DNA of 64,000 nt from Larix kaempferi (GCA_027924585.1 BSBM01000753.1:19389501-19453500), one strand, 5' to 3'; counted from the first letter of the stretch, positions 1 to 11,552 are shown. The notes: a model not told the origin generated them from the sequence alone. Translations and numbers: made by a program.

Positions 1-560
1 ATCCATCATCCCGAACCTCTTTGGGATCTCTACTGCATACTTCCCTTGTCCAAGGAAGATTCTATCTGCACTCTGCCACACCTCCATGCCAAAAACAAAT
101 AGTGCATCATCCCCAAGTTCTTCATCTCGAACTCGGTAGTAAGCTTCCACTGCGTGTCGGCAATCAATCTATCTTCACCATACCAAGTTCTGCACATATA
201 TGATTTCCTATCATGTGTCTCAGAACCAAGTGGCTGCTCTACATACACTTCTTCTTCAACTACACCATTCAAGGAAGCTGTCTTGAATCCATCTGGTGTA
301 TCTTCTATTTCATCACTTTTATATTTCTCAATGCTGCCATCTGCAACATGCTTGATCTGATAGTTCCATTTGGAAGTCATAGCAAACTTCCCTTCATGTC
401 TTGGGATTACATCCCAAACATCATTCTTCATGATCGACGGATCATGGCATTTCATTTCTTCATCCCAGATCCTGGGAACTTCAATATCTTCAATAGATAT
501 CTTTGTTGCTAGAACAAATGTTGTAGTTCTTCTTTTGTAGGAGATGGCATACGATCTTTC
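1..560 (-). pseudogene. Ty1/Copia reverse transcriptase remnant
   Basis: The minus strand encodes pieces of a Copia-type reverse transcriptase: a segment like MKNDVWDVIPR, then TSKW and ADGSIEKYK, then TASLNGVVEEEVYVEQPLG, then EFEMKNLGMMHYL. These are the known order of conserved blocks in plant Copia RT (N-terminal fingers, the A-FLNG block, then the block after the catalytic loop). Between ADGSIEKYK and LNGV, and between SYMCR and TWYG, long parts of the domain are missing, including the YVDD catalytic motif. Near position 50 the frame shifts and continues as GQGKYAVEIPKRFG up to the window edge. The gene therefore cannot make active enzyme. It lies on the same strand as the LTR and primer site at 3565-4228 and on the internal side, so I infer it belongs to that element. 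Confidence 0.85.
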
Positions 561-2420
561 CTACACAACAAGTTAAATTGCATGATTAGAAAACATATCA
601 TAGTTTTCAGAACAAATTCTTACACATAAAGAAATATGCCATACAGTCATGCAATTATCTTAGCCAATGCTTCAATACAACATTTATCCATATTCCGTAA
701 CTTTCTAGATGCCTTCCAATCTCTACCAGAACATTGTTAAGAGTGTGCACAACTCCCAACATGTCAGCAAAGAGGTTTCATTCTAGATAAGTAGCAATGG
801 AATGTTGTACAGTGCCATAGGCCACTTACCCATGCATATTAGGAGTATACTGTTCATCAATGCAATTATTCTAATATACACAACCTAATTCTAGGAACAT
901 CAGTATATACATTATTGAACAGTATTATTTAAGAAATGACAATTCAAATACTTATCTTTGTTTGTTCGTTGGGTGGACTCCCTCTAAGTCTTCGCTTCCT
1001 TGCAGGAGCTGCTGGAGTCCTAATCTGAAGTAGCTTCTTCTACACCTTTCTGTTGTGGGATGTAGAGAGATGGTCAACTCCCTTTGAATATCTGCATCCT
1101 TTCATAAACCACTGGAGTGTACTCCCTCTTGATCTTTGCTTCCTGGATTACCTCTACTTGAACTTACATTCATCCTTGGTTCCTATGCATGCTTATTAGT
1201 ATCATTATTGTGTTATCCTTGTTACTCATATAAAATCATACATTCATTAGTATACTATTAAAACACAATAATCTCAAGCATGTATAGTCATGATCATTTC
1301 AAACAGAAAATAATAAGCATTAGCATTCAAGGTTTATGTAGAATTCTTAAGGTTAGTCAAATCATAAGAAACATAACATGTCTAAACCTATAATTACTCA
1401 AACCTATGACTCTTCAGGTTAGTTGAATCATCAATCAAGATAAGAGATATATTATGCATAAAACCTGTGATTATTCAAACCTATACCTTCATGATTCTTC
1501 TAGTTAGTCATATCATCAATTAAGGTAAGAAACATAATATGCATAAAACCATGATTATTCAAACCTATGACTTCATGAATAATCATTATCAACAACAGTA
1601 TAAGATCCTAACACAAGGTAGGATTCGAACTTGATATAGGAAAAACATACCTGGATTAGCATGCTAGCTATTTATGTCTAACATACTCACATGATGTCTT
1701 CTTGTTCTTCTTCAATGACTTGTGCTAGTAACCTGTATATCTCATAGGTTAACTATTACAAAACCAAGTTATACATACCTCGTAAATGGATCTTCTATGA
1801 GATCCATGAAAATGGATGAATCTTTGTCCTCATGTTATCATGATCATATGTTCTTGGACCAGAACATGATTTGTCTTTCTTGGTGTACCTTTCATGTTAG
1901 TAGACAACATAAACCTCATACAACACCATAATGCATTAGTACAATCATAAGTGTCAACACCCTAACCAATGAATATCTTCTATCATGCATTCATAATTTT
2001 GTTAAGGTGATACGACAAATCTAAAATCAAAATTGTACTAACTGTAATAACATGAAGACAAACATACCATAAACTTAATCATGGACAAATATCGAAACAT
2101 ACCTCGATGAGTCATACCTGTCGAGATCGCTTGTAATCTTCTTATATAAGGCCTTAGCCTCATCTCCCTCTGAGACAGGAACTTCTTCACTTATGCAGGT
2201 GATCAATCCATCTTCTTCTAGGATTAACCCAATCCACTTGATTTGCAAGAACTGGACCTTGAGCTGGATATGGGTTTGTCAGAGAAACCCCAAAAATTCA
2301 AACTTTGAATTTTAAACTTCTGACAGGATAGAAATATGTGCCTTGGTGAGCTGATCAAGTTGGTATATTCAGAATTTGAAAACTGCAAAGTTTCACTCCT
2401 CAATTTGCTTTTGAAACTTC
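561..2420. other. Gene-free interior of the minus-strand Copia element
   Basis: No coding region can be supported here. Around 960-1140 the minus strand reads into a Pro/Arg-rich stretch (TPAAPARKRRLRG) that could be the linker between integrase and RT, but stops interrupt it. Several near-repeats of a phrase like 'aaacctatgacttcatga' occur at 1380-1590. If the flanking LTR and RT belong to one element, gag and integrase should lie here, so they have been lost or mutated beyond recognition. Confidence 0.4.
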
Positions 2421-2424
2421 TGGA

Positions 2425-2745
2425 TTCACTGGACGTGACCCTGAACTGGGGTTTGATGAAGCTCAATCTTCTTCCCAATCAAAATGTTTTATCCAAAGCT
2501 CTAAGCTTCTATTTTTCTGAGGAGCTTCCAGCCGTGGTCACAGATTTCAAAAATTCCCATTTTTACAGAAGCCCTAATTTTCCACTTTTCTGATCAAAGT
2601 CCCGAACTAGGGTCTAATCAAGCCCGGCCTTCTGCCCAACCAAAATTTTGATACTAGTCTCTAAATTTCTATTTTGATGAGTAGCATCCAGCCATGGTCT
2701 CCGATTACAAAAATTCCAACTTTCTCCAAAGCCCTAAATTCCGGA
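2425..2745. repeat. Diverged tandem repeat, period about 160 bp
   Basis: Two diverged copies are visible. Landmarks are 'ctaagcttctattttt' near 2501 and 'ctaaatttctatttt' near 2661, each followed by a shared phrase about 'atccagcc-tggtc' and then 'agccctaa'. The array sits in the leader region of the minus-strand element, between its primer site and any coding sequence. Confidence 0.6.
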
Positions 2746-2841
2746 AGCCATGAATGAAGGTACCAAAAAATAATTCTGTTTTGACATAAATATGTACCTG
2801 ATTGTTTCTGGTGTAACTCTGAAATTTTTGATCCACAGGGT

Positions 2842-3230
2842 CTGAAAAAGTTTCCTGAGATAGCCTGACCTGTTATCTTTCCATCCTGATAGGTCTGACC
2901 TCAATTGGATTCTCTGAGAGAGAGATATGCCAAATGTCGCAACGTGACCTGTTTTGGGATAAAACAGGAGAGCGAACTTGTACGGTGCGCCACGTGTCAC
3001 TGTTTTAACTTCGGCCTCTGAAAAAGTTTCCTGCCATATCTCGGCCTGTTACCTTTCCATCCTGATAGGTCTGACCTCAATTGGACTCTCTGAGAGAGAG
3101 TTATGCCAAATGTCGCAACATGACCTGTTTATGGGATAATACAGGAGAGCGCACTTGTACGGAGTTCCACGTGTCACTGGTTCAACTTCGGCCTCTGAAA
3201 AAGTTTTCTGAGATAGTACAGACTGTGCAC
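2842..3230. repeat. Tandem repeat, period 176-177 bp, 2.2 copies
   Basis: The landmark 'ctgaaaaagttt' starts at 2842, 3018 and 3195. The units share long runs such as 'aggtctgacctcaattgga', 'atgccaaatgtcgcaac' and 'cacgtgtcactg'. Two units are nearly complete and the third is cut off after about 35 bp. The array lies between the primer binding site (3565) and the coding part of the element, a position usual for leader repeats of plant LTR elements. Confidence 0.85.
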
Positions 3231-3564
3231 TACCTGTCACTTTTTACGAAATTTCATTTGGAGCTTCCTAGCCCAAGATATGACCTTTTTCCCAAGGTCA
3301 CCTGATTTTGACTCAGATCTGGAAGAGGCAGAAACCCTATATTGTACAGATCATAAATCACAAAGTGCAACGAATTAGAGGTTGTCCTTTAGACACAAGG
3401 TACCTGGAGATCTTAGCTTCGTCCTGTAACAATTTCAGATCCGAAAAATTCGCCAAAACGCATTTATAGCGAAAGTTCTACGATGACTGGTTTTTGCTAT
3501 ATCAAGCCCTAGCATCGTAAGTGCAACAAGTGTCATACATGCCATATCATGCCTTCTTTCAGGC

Positions 3565-3578
3565 TAGCTCTGATACCA
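3565..3578 (-). other. Primer binding site, tRNA-iMet type
   Basis: On the minus strand this reads TGGTATCAGAGCTA, the usual complement of the 3' end of initiator tRNA-Met in plant Copia elements. It abuts the LTR end at 3579 exactly, which fixes both the LTR boundary and the orientation of the element. Confidence 0.9.
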
Positions 3579-3890
3579 TGTTAAATTTTCTGAATTTACT
3601 TCAATTTGATCTAGGATCTTAACTGAGAGAACAACATGTACAGCATATCTACAGCATATCAATCATGGAGACAATAATGCAAGCACACAAGAGACACAAA
3701 GATTTACTTGGGGAAAACCATAAAGGTGAAAAACCCCAATAACTTCCTCAGAGATAGATAGAGCAATGATACAACCAACCATGAGAGATAGACATAACCT
3801 AGCAGCAGATCCTCCTCCTCCATAAGTGCGCCACTCCTCCTTGAGTGCATGTGTGAGAAGTGAGTGAGTAAATAGAGTGCCTCCTGCACT

Positions 3891-3899
3891 CTATTTATA
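3891..3899 (-). promoter_or_regulatory. TATA box of the LTR
   Basis: Minus-strand TATAAATAG is a canonical plant TATA box. It is placed about 330 bp into the LTR from its U3 end, so U3 is about 330 bp. The same box is kept at the matching place in the related LTR at 60024-60033. Confidence 0.8.
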
Positions 3900-3970
3900 C
3901 TTGACTTGACTTGCCTTTTTACCTAACTCATGTAGGCTCGAACTTAACCACATAACATAATGCTGAGTGG

Positions 3971-4100
3971 GCCGACCCCCAATAGGGTGGTCTAATAACC
4001 CTTTGACCCACATGGCCGACCCCCAATAGGGTGGTCTAATAACCCTTTGACCCACATGACTTATACAGGGCCGACCCCAAATAAGGTGGTCTAATAACCC
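3971..4100. promoter_or_regulatory. Three U3 repeats carrying GCCGAC
   Basis: Units start at 3971, 4015 and 4070 (periods 44 and 55). Each contains GCCGAC, followed by 'gtggtctaataaccc'. GCCGAC matches the DRE/CRT core RCCGAC, the known target of plant CBF/DREB stress factors. The repeats lie roughly 70-185 bp upstream of the TATA box, a fitting place for an enhancer. Function is an inference. Confidence 0.6.
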
Positions 4101-4228
4101 ATCAAGTATAAGTTACGACACTTACAATATAAATGATGACACTTCCTTATAGAGGAATAATACCATCTCTATAGGAATACAATATACATATATGTGAAAT
4201 ACATTCCGAAGTTACATATACATCAACA

Positions 4229-5975
4229 TAATGATTCTCCAAAAGGATGTGATATGCATCAAAATATTCATCCATGTATTCTTTCATCCAAGAAGTGAAT
4301 GAAGAATCTCCACTAAAATCTGAACCAAATAATGAGCAAAAAAAACAAGGAGACTTCAAATGACTCAAAGAAGTCTCACCCATACATCCATGAATGTGAT
4401 AATCATAAAGACATAACAAAGTATGTGGCTTCCAACAAACATTTTCTCCAATAATAATTCTATTCACTCCAATGTTGGATGAAGTTCCTCCAACATCAAA
4501 TGAACCAAGTGTTGAGTAAGAAAAACCATGAGTCTTCAAGTGACTCAAATGCATATCATAGGGGCATCCATGTAGATGTGCATCATCATAAAGTAACAAA
4601 TTATGTTGCTTCAAATGTGAATAAGAATGTGCTCCAACAATGTAATCATAAAAAGTAAATCTAGGAGTTCCATAATCCCCATGTGGCACCATAAAAAAGA
4701 ACCCTTTCACCCATACTTCATTGAGACTAATGCTGCAAATCATGGAATTGTAGGATGTAGAAGAATGAACTAACTCACCCAAATGATCAAAAAGTGTAGA
4801 AGTGTCCTCATGTGAATTCTTCATAAGGGTAGGATCATGCACCTCCCTCAAAACTGCAAAACATTCCTCATTGATTGGTTCCAAAGTAGTGGGATCATAC
4901 ACTCCTTCAAAATTGTGTCACCATTTCCAAGAGGAAACTCAAATTCCTCTTCCACCACATCAAGTGCTTAAATATCGTCAATATCCCCTTCAAACACATC
5001 AAGCAAATGCAAATTTCCATGTTTCTCATGATCTGCCATGTCATGAGAATCCTCCATGCAATCCACCATTTGAAAATTTGAAACATAGGAGGAAGAAAAA
5101 GTATATTGCAACCTTTCAAGAAGTTGCTCATTTTGAATTTTTATTTTATGAATATCCTCATCATTCTTCAAGTATGCATCATGTAATAATTCATTAAACT
5201 CAACCAAATTATATCTATCAAAAGGAAAAGATATGAAATTACCTTTGATGTTGCACATTGCTCTGTGTTTCCTTTCCAAGGTAGAATGTGTCTCGAAATG
5301 ATCTTCAATACTTTCAATAGAACCTTCTTCATGCTCATGTGATGTATCTTCATATTTTTCAGAGTCACTTGGGAGTGACTTTCGATCCTCTTCATGTACT
5401 GCTTCTTCTATTTCACCTATTTCAGAACTAGGTGGTTCATGGGTCTCCTCTTTTTGCTCCTTCAAGCAAGTTGATTCATCTTTCCCCGTGGTTCCCTTAA
5501 GATCAATATATTTGGAATATCTATTTTGAAATGGATTTTTATTACCTTCCCTAATCTTGAGCTTGTTTGAGACAATGAGTTATTGATCAAATGGTAGGAT
5601 GTTTCTGCAATCTTCACTCAAATTTTTCCATTCGATTAGAAGTTCTTGCACATCAATTGGGGTATTAATATTTTATTTGGAATCAAGAAATTTAGGTGTG
5701 GTAGGCCTTGCTGCATTCTGAAATTCATTAGCTCTATTATGGGGTCTTGTTCTTGAGAAGATATGCTCACCCATTACCTTCTTTTCCTCATGATGAGAAC
5801 TATTGCTGCCTCCTATTACTCCTTTGATCCCAAGTTGGCTAGCCATAAATTTGAAACCTTTCATCATCTGTTTGTTCATGTCTCTGATACCACTTGTAAT
5901 GTCTTCAAACATTGGTTTCATGAGTTTCCTAAGATTCTCACCATCATCTGAGGTTCTCTTTTCATCCCTAGTCAT
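4229..5975 (-). pseudogene. Decayed retroelement ORF with duplicated C-terminal module
   Basis: A single minus-strand frame runs from about 5975 to about 4905 with in-frame stops at 5673, 5580 and 4968. After a frameshift near 4905 it runs on to 4229, where the Copia LTR cuts it; the open frame continues 27 codons into that LTR before a stop at 4147. The N-terminal part (LRKLMKPMFEDITSGIRDMNKQMMKGF) looks helical. The middle is rich in Glu, Asp, Ser and His. The C-terminal part contains a twofold repeat: LLLYDDAHLHGC...LSHLK...F...LGS and LLCLYDYHIHGC...LSHLK...F...FGS. It starts about 130 bp after a primer-site-like sequence on the same strand, so it sits where gag would be. I do not recognise the family; an element-specific extra ORF is equally possible. 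Confidence 0.6.
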
Positions 5976-6108
5976 AGTTTCCTCAAAAAATTGTCCTCCT
6001 TTCCTACTTTTTCCTTTTCAACAAAAGATATTTTGATTTCAATATCTAATGGTGGTCCCTGAATTCTTGTCCTCATGAATATCAGAACACATCAGGTGCC
6101 AATATCAT

Positions 6109-6122
6109 GCTCTGATATCACT
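6109..6122 (-). other. Primer site and LTR end of a second minus-strand element
   Basis: The minus strand reads GGGACATTACA, then TGATATCAGAGC. The first is an LTR-type terminus (ending CA at 6122) that resembles the ends of the solo LTR at 24245-25629. The second differs from the iMet primer site TGGTATCAGAGC by one base. The upstream end of this LTR was not found. Confidence 0.55.
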
Positions 6123-6500
6123 GTAATGTCCCTTTTTTTAGGAATTTATATTAAAGGTGAAATTTTCAACTTTTCCACTAGTTCGAGCTTTGACTAGTAT
6201 TGGTCTCTTGGTCTCCAAATGCTCCCAAATTGTTATAGAAGGTGTATGGATGATATTTGGACATGAATATGAGGTTTATGGATGATTTATAGAATTCAAA
6301 AGAATTATGAAAATATCCTTTAAGTTTTGGCCAAAGTTGGGAGTTTGACTAGCAATTTCTCTTTGACTAGTATTGGTCTCTTGGTATCCAAATGACTCCA
6401 AATGCTCCCAAATTGGGTCTGAAGGTATTTGAGAGTTATTCAGACATATAATTGATGTTAATGTATGCTTAAAAACCCCTAAAAAACTTCTGAAATATTT
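6123..6500 (-). repeat. Inner LTR segment with a 173-bp tandem repeat
   Basis: 'tttgactagtattggtctct' occurs at 6189 and 6362, each followed by 'ccaaatg...ctcccaaattg' and then an 'aaggt...atg' phrase. The array adjoins the LTR end at 6122 and is probably inside that LTR. Confidence 0.6.
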
Positions 6501-7979
6501 GTTTGCAATCTAGACAAAGTAGGGAAAGTTACTATCAATTTCGAGCTTCAGATCCCCCAAGGGTAGTGAACAAGATGGCTTCCCAGATGTTGTTAAACCC
6601 TTCAAAATTTATTAACGGAGGCATGGTACTGATAAGTGGATTTAATTATCTCCCCAATGTATCATTAATTAATTCTTATTCCCTTATTCAACTCCTTTAA
6701 ATCATATGTTTATATGCAAGATTTCACATAGGGGGAAGAGCTAGTTATTTTCACCATGACTTAGGAAATTTGAATTTTAGTTGCCAAGGGCTTATGCTCT
6801 GTTAATGGAACTTCTTCAAAAATTTAATAACATTCCATATATCCATAAAATCATAGAGAATAACTTATATAACTTGAAATGGTGTCTCTTCAAACTCTAA
6901 CAACAAAATCTAGGGGAAATGGCATCATTTTTGCATTGTTTGATATTTTTACATAAATCCACTTAGTATTTCGACCTGAGAGTCTCATGAACATAAAATA
7001 CAGAGTATATATATCAGAATAAAAATATATGGGGCCTGAAGAGCTATCCCAAAGATTTCATCACCTCAACAAGTGCGCCTCTCCTCAAGGAGTAAGAATG
7101 TGCCAAGAAATAGAAGAATGGTTGTAGAAGCAAGCTGAAAGAGATGTGACCATGATATGCCATGTAGCTTCAACCTATAACCAAAGACTCCATTAAATCT
7201 CCAAATGAAAGGTTTGACTAGCCTTTCCAATTACCAACTAGGATGGGAATCTTTCACCCTTGAAATTGGTGCTAAGGCAACTAGAATAGCACTCCACTAG
7301 ATCTCCTCTCCCAAATGCAAAATGAAAATTCTAAAATGATAAAAAAATACCATCCTTCTTTGTTATTGTCTTTAATAAACTTCTAAGGTCCTCCATGGGT
7401 CGAATTCCTCCCAAGAGATTTATGCCAACTCAAGTTGGGAAGAGATTCCCAAGTATGACACTTGTCTTTCCAATTCTAGCCCTCTCCTTCTCCAAATTCG
7501 AATTGGTGTCTCTTTGGATGCCCTAAGTCACTTGAGTGACCTCTTGGAGGCTATTTTTGGCTCTGACATGTCATATATGTCATATGTCAGCCTTCAGGTC
7601 TGATTTGTGTCATAGGTGTCATAAAATCTTCATCATTGTTGTCATAGAGCTAGGGAATCTAGTCCAAGTGTCTCACTAGCTCCAAAATGCCTCTTCCTCT
7701 TCTATGGGAGTTACTCTTCCACTCCAATTCGACCTTAATTGATTCATGCCAAGTATGTTGACCTTCCAACTCATCCCAAGAACCTTGGGCTTCTTATGGA
7801 TTCGAAATGACAAAGGGAGGATGCAATGTGGCATAGAAAATCTAACTTGTGTGGGTCCCACTTCCTCCATGTGTCTTCATGGTCAAATTCCACTTTCATT
7901 TTCCCTTGTATATATTTATTTAGATTCTTTATTAAATATTTATGCTATTCTAATGTCCACACATCAAATATTATCATTC
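6501..7979. other. Gene-free stretch
   Basis: No coding region, LTR end or RNA gene could be supported. Short open frames here have no recognisable motif. This is downstream of the capsid frame, where a pararetrovirus would carry protease and reverse transcriptase. Neither the protease nor the RT catalytic motif is visible on the minus strand. Confidence 0.4.
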
Positions 7980-10583
7980 TTATTTCAAATCCCAATACTT
8001 CCATCCAAAATCAAACTCAGGGAGTTCAAACTGTTTTGGCACATCTGGCACTCCACACCCCCCTAAATGTGGTTCCGTGTCGGAATCTGTACAAGACTCA
8101 GGATCACATTTAGCAAAATTAGGAAGATCATCTGATGAAGAATCAGATCCATCAGTCTGAGATTCGGAATCAAGAAGATAAATAATTTCTCCAGAGGGAG
8201 AAGGAGAATCAACAGAAACTTTGTACAAATCCCACCATTGTGGATCTAGAGTAGAGCATAAAGCTGCTAAACGTGGTTGGGATTTTCTATCTGGACATTT
8301 GGATGCCCAATGTCCTTTTTTGCCACAAATAAAGCAAGTATCACCAGATCCTTTTTCTTTTCTTCTTTTTACAAATCTTTTGGGAAACCTTTTAAACTTT
8401 TTGTGCTTTTTTGAAAATTTTGATTTGTGCTTATAAGGTTTGTCTAAGTGATATCTGCCTTCAGAAGTAAAATACTTCTTTTTCTTTTTACAATGAAAAC
8501 CTTCTTTTCCTAGATGACCTCTATTGTGAGCTCCACATCCCCAATCAGGCATCTTTGCTATCTCTTTACAGAATGAAGCAGAAAACATTTGCTGATGTCT
8601 CTTAAAATCTTTATCGACTCTTTTCTGCAAACAATGTTCTTGCCAAGTTTCAAGAATATGATTATGTAACTGAGCAAGAGAAAGAGATCTAAGAGGAATA
8701 TTTTTATCTTTTAATGCCTTTTCTACTGCATCTGGGACATGACCTGGAAAACTCCTGAGGTAATGCTTAAGATAGGCTTCATTGCCAGACTTTCCTGAAG
8801 ATATTAATAATTTCTGCATATAGCAGAAATATTCTTCTGTCTTACTTAGATCACAAAGCCTAGCAGAGATATACAAAGATGCTAAGTGATCATAATCTTC
8901 ATGATCTTCAGGACCATAAAATTCTCTACTTAAAGCAGAGATGATTTGATCATCAGAATCATTTGCTGATAACAGCTCATTTCTTGTTTCCTGAGGTAAC
9001 CACCTCCACCATTCATATGCCAAACCTGAAAGACCAGCAACCAATTGTGCTCCTAGCATTTGGGCTGTAACATTGTGGTCTTGTTGCTTTTTATATATAA
9101 GCCAATGTGAAAGCAATTGTAAGGCATTTTTTATTTCTTCTCTTGTCTGACACTGGATATTCAAGACTGGTTGTTCGGGCATTTGTGAAATCAAATTATT
9201 AAGATTATTGATACCAAAACTATGAATTCTTGGAGCAACATAAATATTATGTGCATCAGGCATATGGGTATCAAAACCTTCATTGTGCTGATGAGATCCT
9301 ATCATTAACCTATTGGAGGATTCTGCAGCCATCATATTTACATCTCTAACATATTTAGGATCTAGGACAGGTCTGTACTTTTTAAAAGCTTCTATCCATT
9401 CAACGATATCCTGTTTTTCTGCATCACTAGCCCCAAAATCCCATTCTGGTCTATTATCTTCATGACTCATGACTCCTAGAGAAGCAGCTTTGGAGTGACC
9501 TTTTCTAGCTAATTTCAAAACTTGATCAGGAACTATATATTCCTTTTTCTTTAATTCCTGGGTTCTAGATGTCAATTCACTGAGAACATCTAGTCTTTTC
9601 TGCAACTTATCATAAGCGGTTGAAATAGCTTTTTCAATTTCTGTTGTATCATGCAACAGATGGTCAAGAAGTTCAAGCTTAGTGATGACTGTATCTAACT
9701 GTTTTCTCTGTTCAACACAGCTAGCTTTTAGAAGTTGGATATCATGTGCCATATCATCTAAATTATTTGCAGTGCATTGTAACTGCAAATTTGTCCAATT
9801 TGATAATTTTATCTCATCTGAAGCAGATTGATCAGATGGAGTGGCCTTTGTGGATATGAACTCTCTCTTTGTCTGTCCATCAAAAGAATACTGCCTAAAA
9901 GTAGTTTCTGGGAGATTTCTACCTGGGAGATATGATCTTTGGCCATGGGCATTGGTAGATTCAGAATCAGCTCTGGCTCTAGGCAGAGTGGAAAACATTC
10001 CAAGACTAGGATACTCATGCAATTTCTGATGTTTCTCTTTTTGTAAAAGTTTTTGTTTAATCTTTTTGCAAGCAGAACAGTCTGCATGCTGACCCCTATG
10101 TTCAAAATCAGAAAGACCTGTGAAAGACTCATTATTTACAGATTGACTCGGTATTGGTTCTTCTAAAGACTGACGACTTAACTGATTAGATAGTGCTTGA
10201 CGTCTTGCAGCATTATAGGATGATGTTGAAGCAGATCTGATCAGAGGAGGACCAAATCTAGGGATTGGTTCTGGATGAGGAGATCGGAAAGAAGAGGAAG
10301 CTTCATCATAGATTAAAGGCTTTGGGTTCATGAGAGCTTTGACCCTTTCTTGGTGCCTACGTTCTGTATATTTCATTTCCCATGACTGAGGATAATGAAT
10401 CCCTGTCCAATTAAATGTAATGGGAGTGGCATTTTTTGACTTGGCTTTGGGTGTTTCCTCCTTGGCAATTATTTGACCCTTAACATCAATTTGACAAACT
10501 CTCATGAATATGGCCAATGGGCTTAGGCCATTGTGACCCAATGCAAAATTTGGCACATGACAATAAGGAGGTTGCCCCCTCAA
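7980..10583 (-). pseudogene. Endogenous pararetrovirus capsid-region polyprotein (Caulimoviridae-like)
   Basis: This frame is open for 867 codons with no internal stop. It begins after a TAA without an ATG; the first in-frame ATG is about codon 28, so the 5' part of a longer polyprotein seems to be missing. Order of features: a Ser-rich N-terminal third; a coiled-coil segment at about 260-350; a hydrophobic capsid-core-like segment at about 486-620 (including AYEWWRWLP and YFCYMQKLL); a strongly basic stretch at about 698-747; one CCHC zinc knuckle, CFICGKKGHWASKC, at 750-763; and an acidic Ser/Asp tail from about 805. A basic block followed by CX2CX4HX4C and an acidic tail is the known layout of Caulimoviridae coat proteins. 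No protease or RT follows, so it is a fragment. A retrotransposon gag is the alternative, but the length and tail argue for a pararetrovirus. Confidence 0.7.
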
Positions 10584-10744
10584 AGAGGCTTATTATTCAA
10601 CTATTTTCTTCAATAAAGTTGTGGAGTACTCTTTCTGATCTATTTCTTCTCTTTTCATGTTCTTTTTGAAAATTTGTTGCTTAACATTAAACCTCAAAAA
10701 TTTGTTAGACCACTAAATAACAAAAAAAAATGTTTTTGATTATC

Positions 10745-11400
10745 AAAGAGTAAACTAGCTTTATAGCTCCAAATAATCATGAAAAACAAATGCATCAATA
10801 TATAGAGACTAACTTTACACCTCCAAATATACATGAAAAATAAATGCCTTAATATATGGAGACTAAATTTAGACCTCCAAATAAACATGAAAAATAAATG
10901 CCTCAATCTATTGTACCTCTAGGAACATGATACCATTTCAAAAATCAAGAAAGTAAATTAACTTTACACATGCAGAATAATATGTTGTACTACTAGGACC
11001 ATGATTCCATTTCAAAAATAAAGTTTCTATATTACATATTTTCACATCTTTCTAAAGTTTGTTGCAAACTCCAAATAAATATGAAAAATAAATGCCTTAA
11101 TACATAGAAACTAACTTTACACCTTCAAAAAATTATGAAAAATAAATACATCTTTCCATAGTTTGTTGCACCTGTCAATAAACATAAAAAATATATGCTC
11201 AATACATATAGACTAACTTTACACCTCCAAATAAACATGAAAAATAGATGCTCCACATTTGTACCTCTAGGAATATAATTCATTTCAAAAATCAAGAGAA
11301 TAAACTAACTTTACCCTTCCAAAATAATATGTTGTACTACTAAGACCATGATTCCATTTCAAAAATAAGGTTTCTAGAGTCACCTATTTCCAAAGTTTGA
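10745..11400. repeat. Degenerate minisatellite, unit about 54 bp, with higher-order blocks
   Basis: Units resemble 'gactaactttacacctcc' followed by 'aaataaacatgaaaaataaatgcc'. Three adjacent copies at about 10750-10905 are regular enough that the minus strand shows an 18-residue repeat (LFFMxIWRxKxSL). Later copies alternate with a second block containing 'aatatgttgtactacta' and 'ccatgattccatttcaaaaat', which appears twice (about 10978 and 11328). The apparent protein is a by-product of the repeat. Confidence 0.75.
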
Positions 11401-11408
11401 CAACATAA

Positions 11409-11552
11409 ATCGAAAGGGATCCCGAGTCATCAATTTCTAGAATATTGTCCTAAAATTTTAGGAGAATATTCTTCATCTGAATCGAAAGGGACCCTAAGTC
11501 ACTAATTTCTAGAATATTGTCCTAAAATTTTAGGAGGATATTCTTCATCTCC
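11409..11552. repeat. 72-bp tandem duplication
   Basis: 'atcgaaaggga-cc' starts at 11409 and 11481. Both copies contain 'tttctagaatattgtcctaa' followed by a small palindrome 'ctaaaattttag', and end in 'atattcttcatct'. Confidence 0.85.

Larger units (their letters stand above)
3579..4228 (-). mobile_element. LTR (650 bp) of a minus-strand Copia element
   Basis: Read on the minus strand, the LTR begins TGTTGATG and ends TTTAACA, a matching TG...CA pair with short inverted termini. A TATA box (TATAAATAG) lies at about 3891-3899. U3 holds three GGCCGACCCC units at 3971, 4015 and 4070, and R/U5 holds a hairpin-forming 'ggggaaaacc...aaaacccc'. The primer site follows at 3578, so this is the 5' LTR. 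It cuts the reading frame at 4229-5975, which means it inserted later than that element. The candidate 5-bp duplication next to it is taatg (4229-4233), but the other end of the element is outside the window. A second family member is at 59706-60278. Confidence 0.9.

Noticed and set aside
10573-10600. Similarity of 'ccctcaaagaggcttattattc' to the chromovirus LTR at about 45266
   Set aside because: About 25 bp with mismatches around a small hairpin; too short to claim an LTR at the start of the capsid frame.
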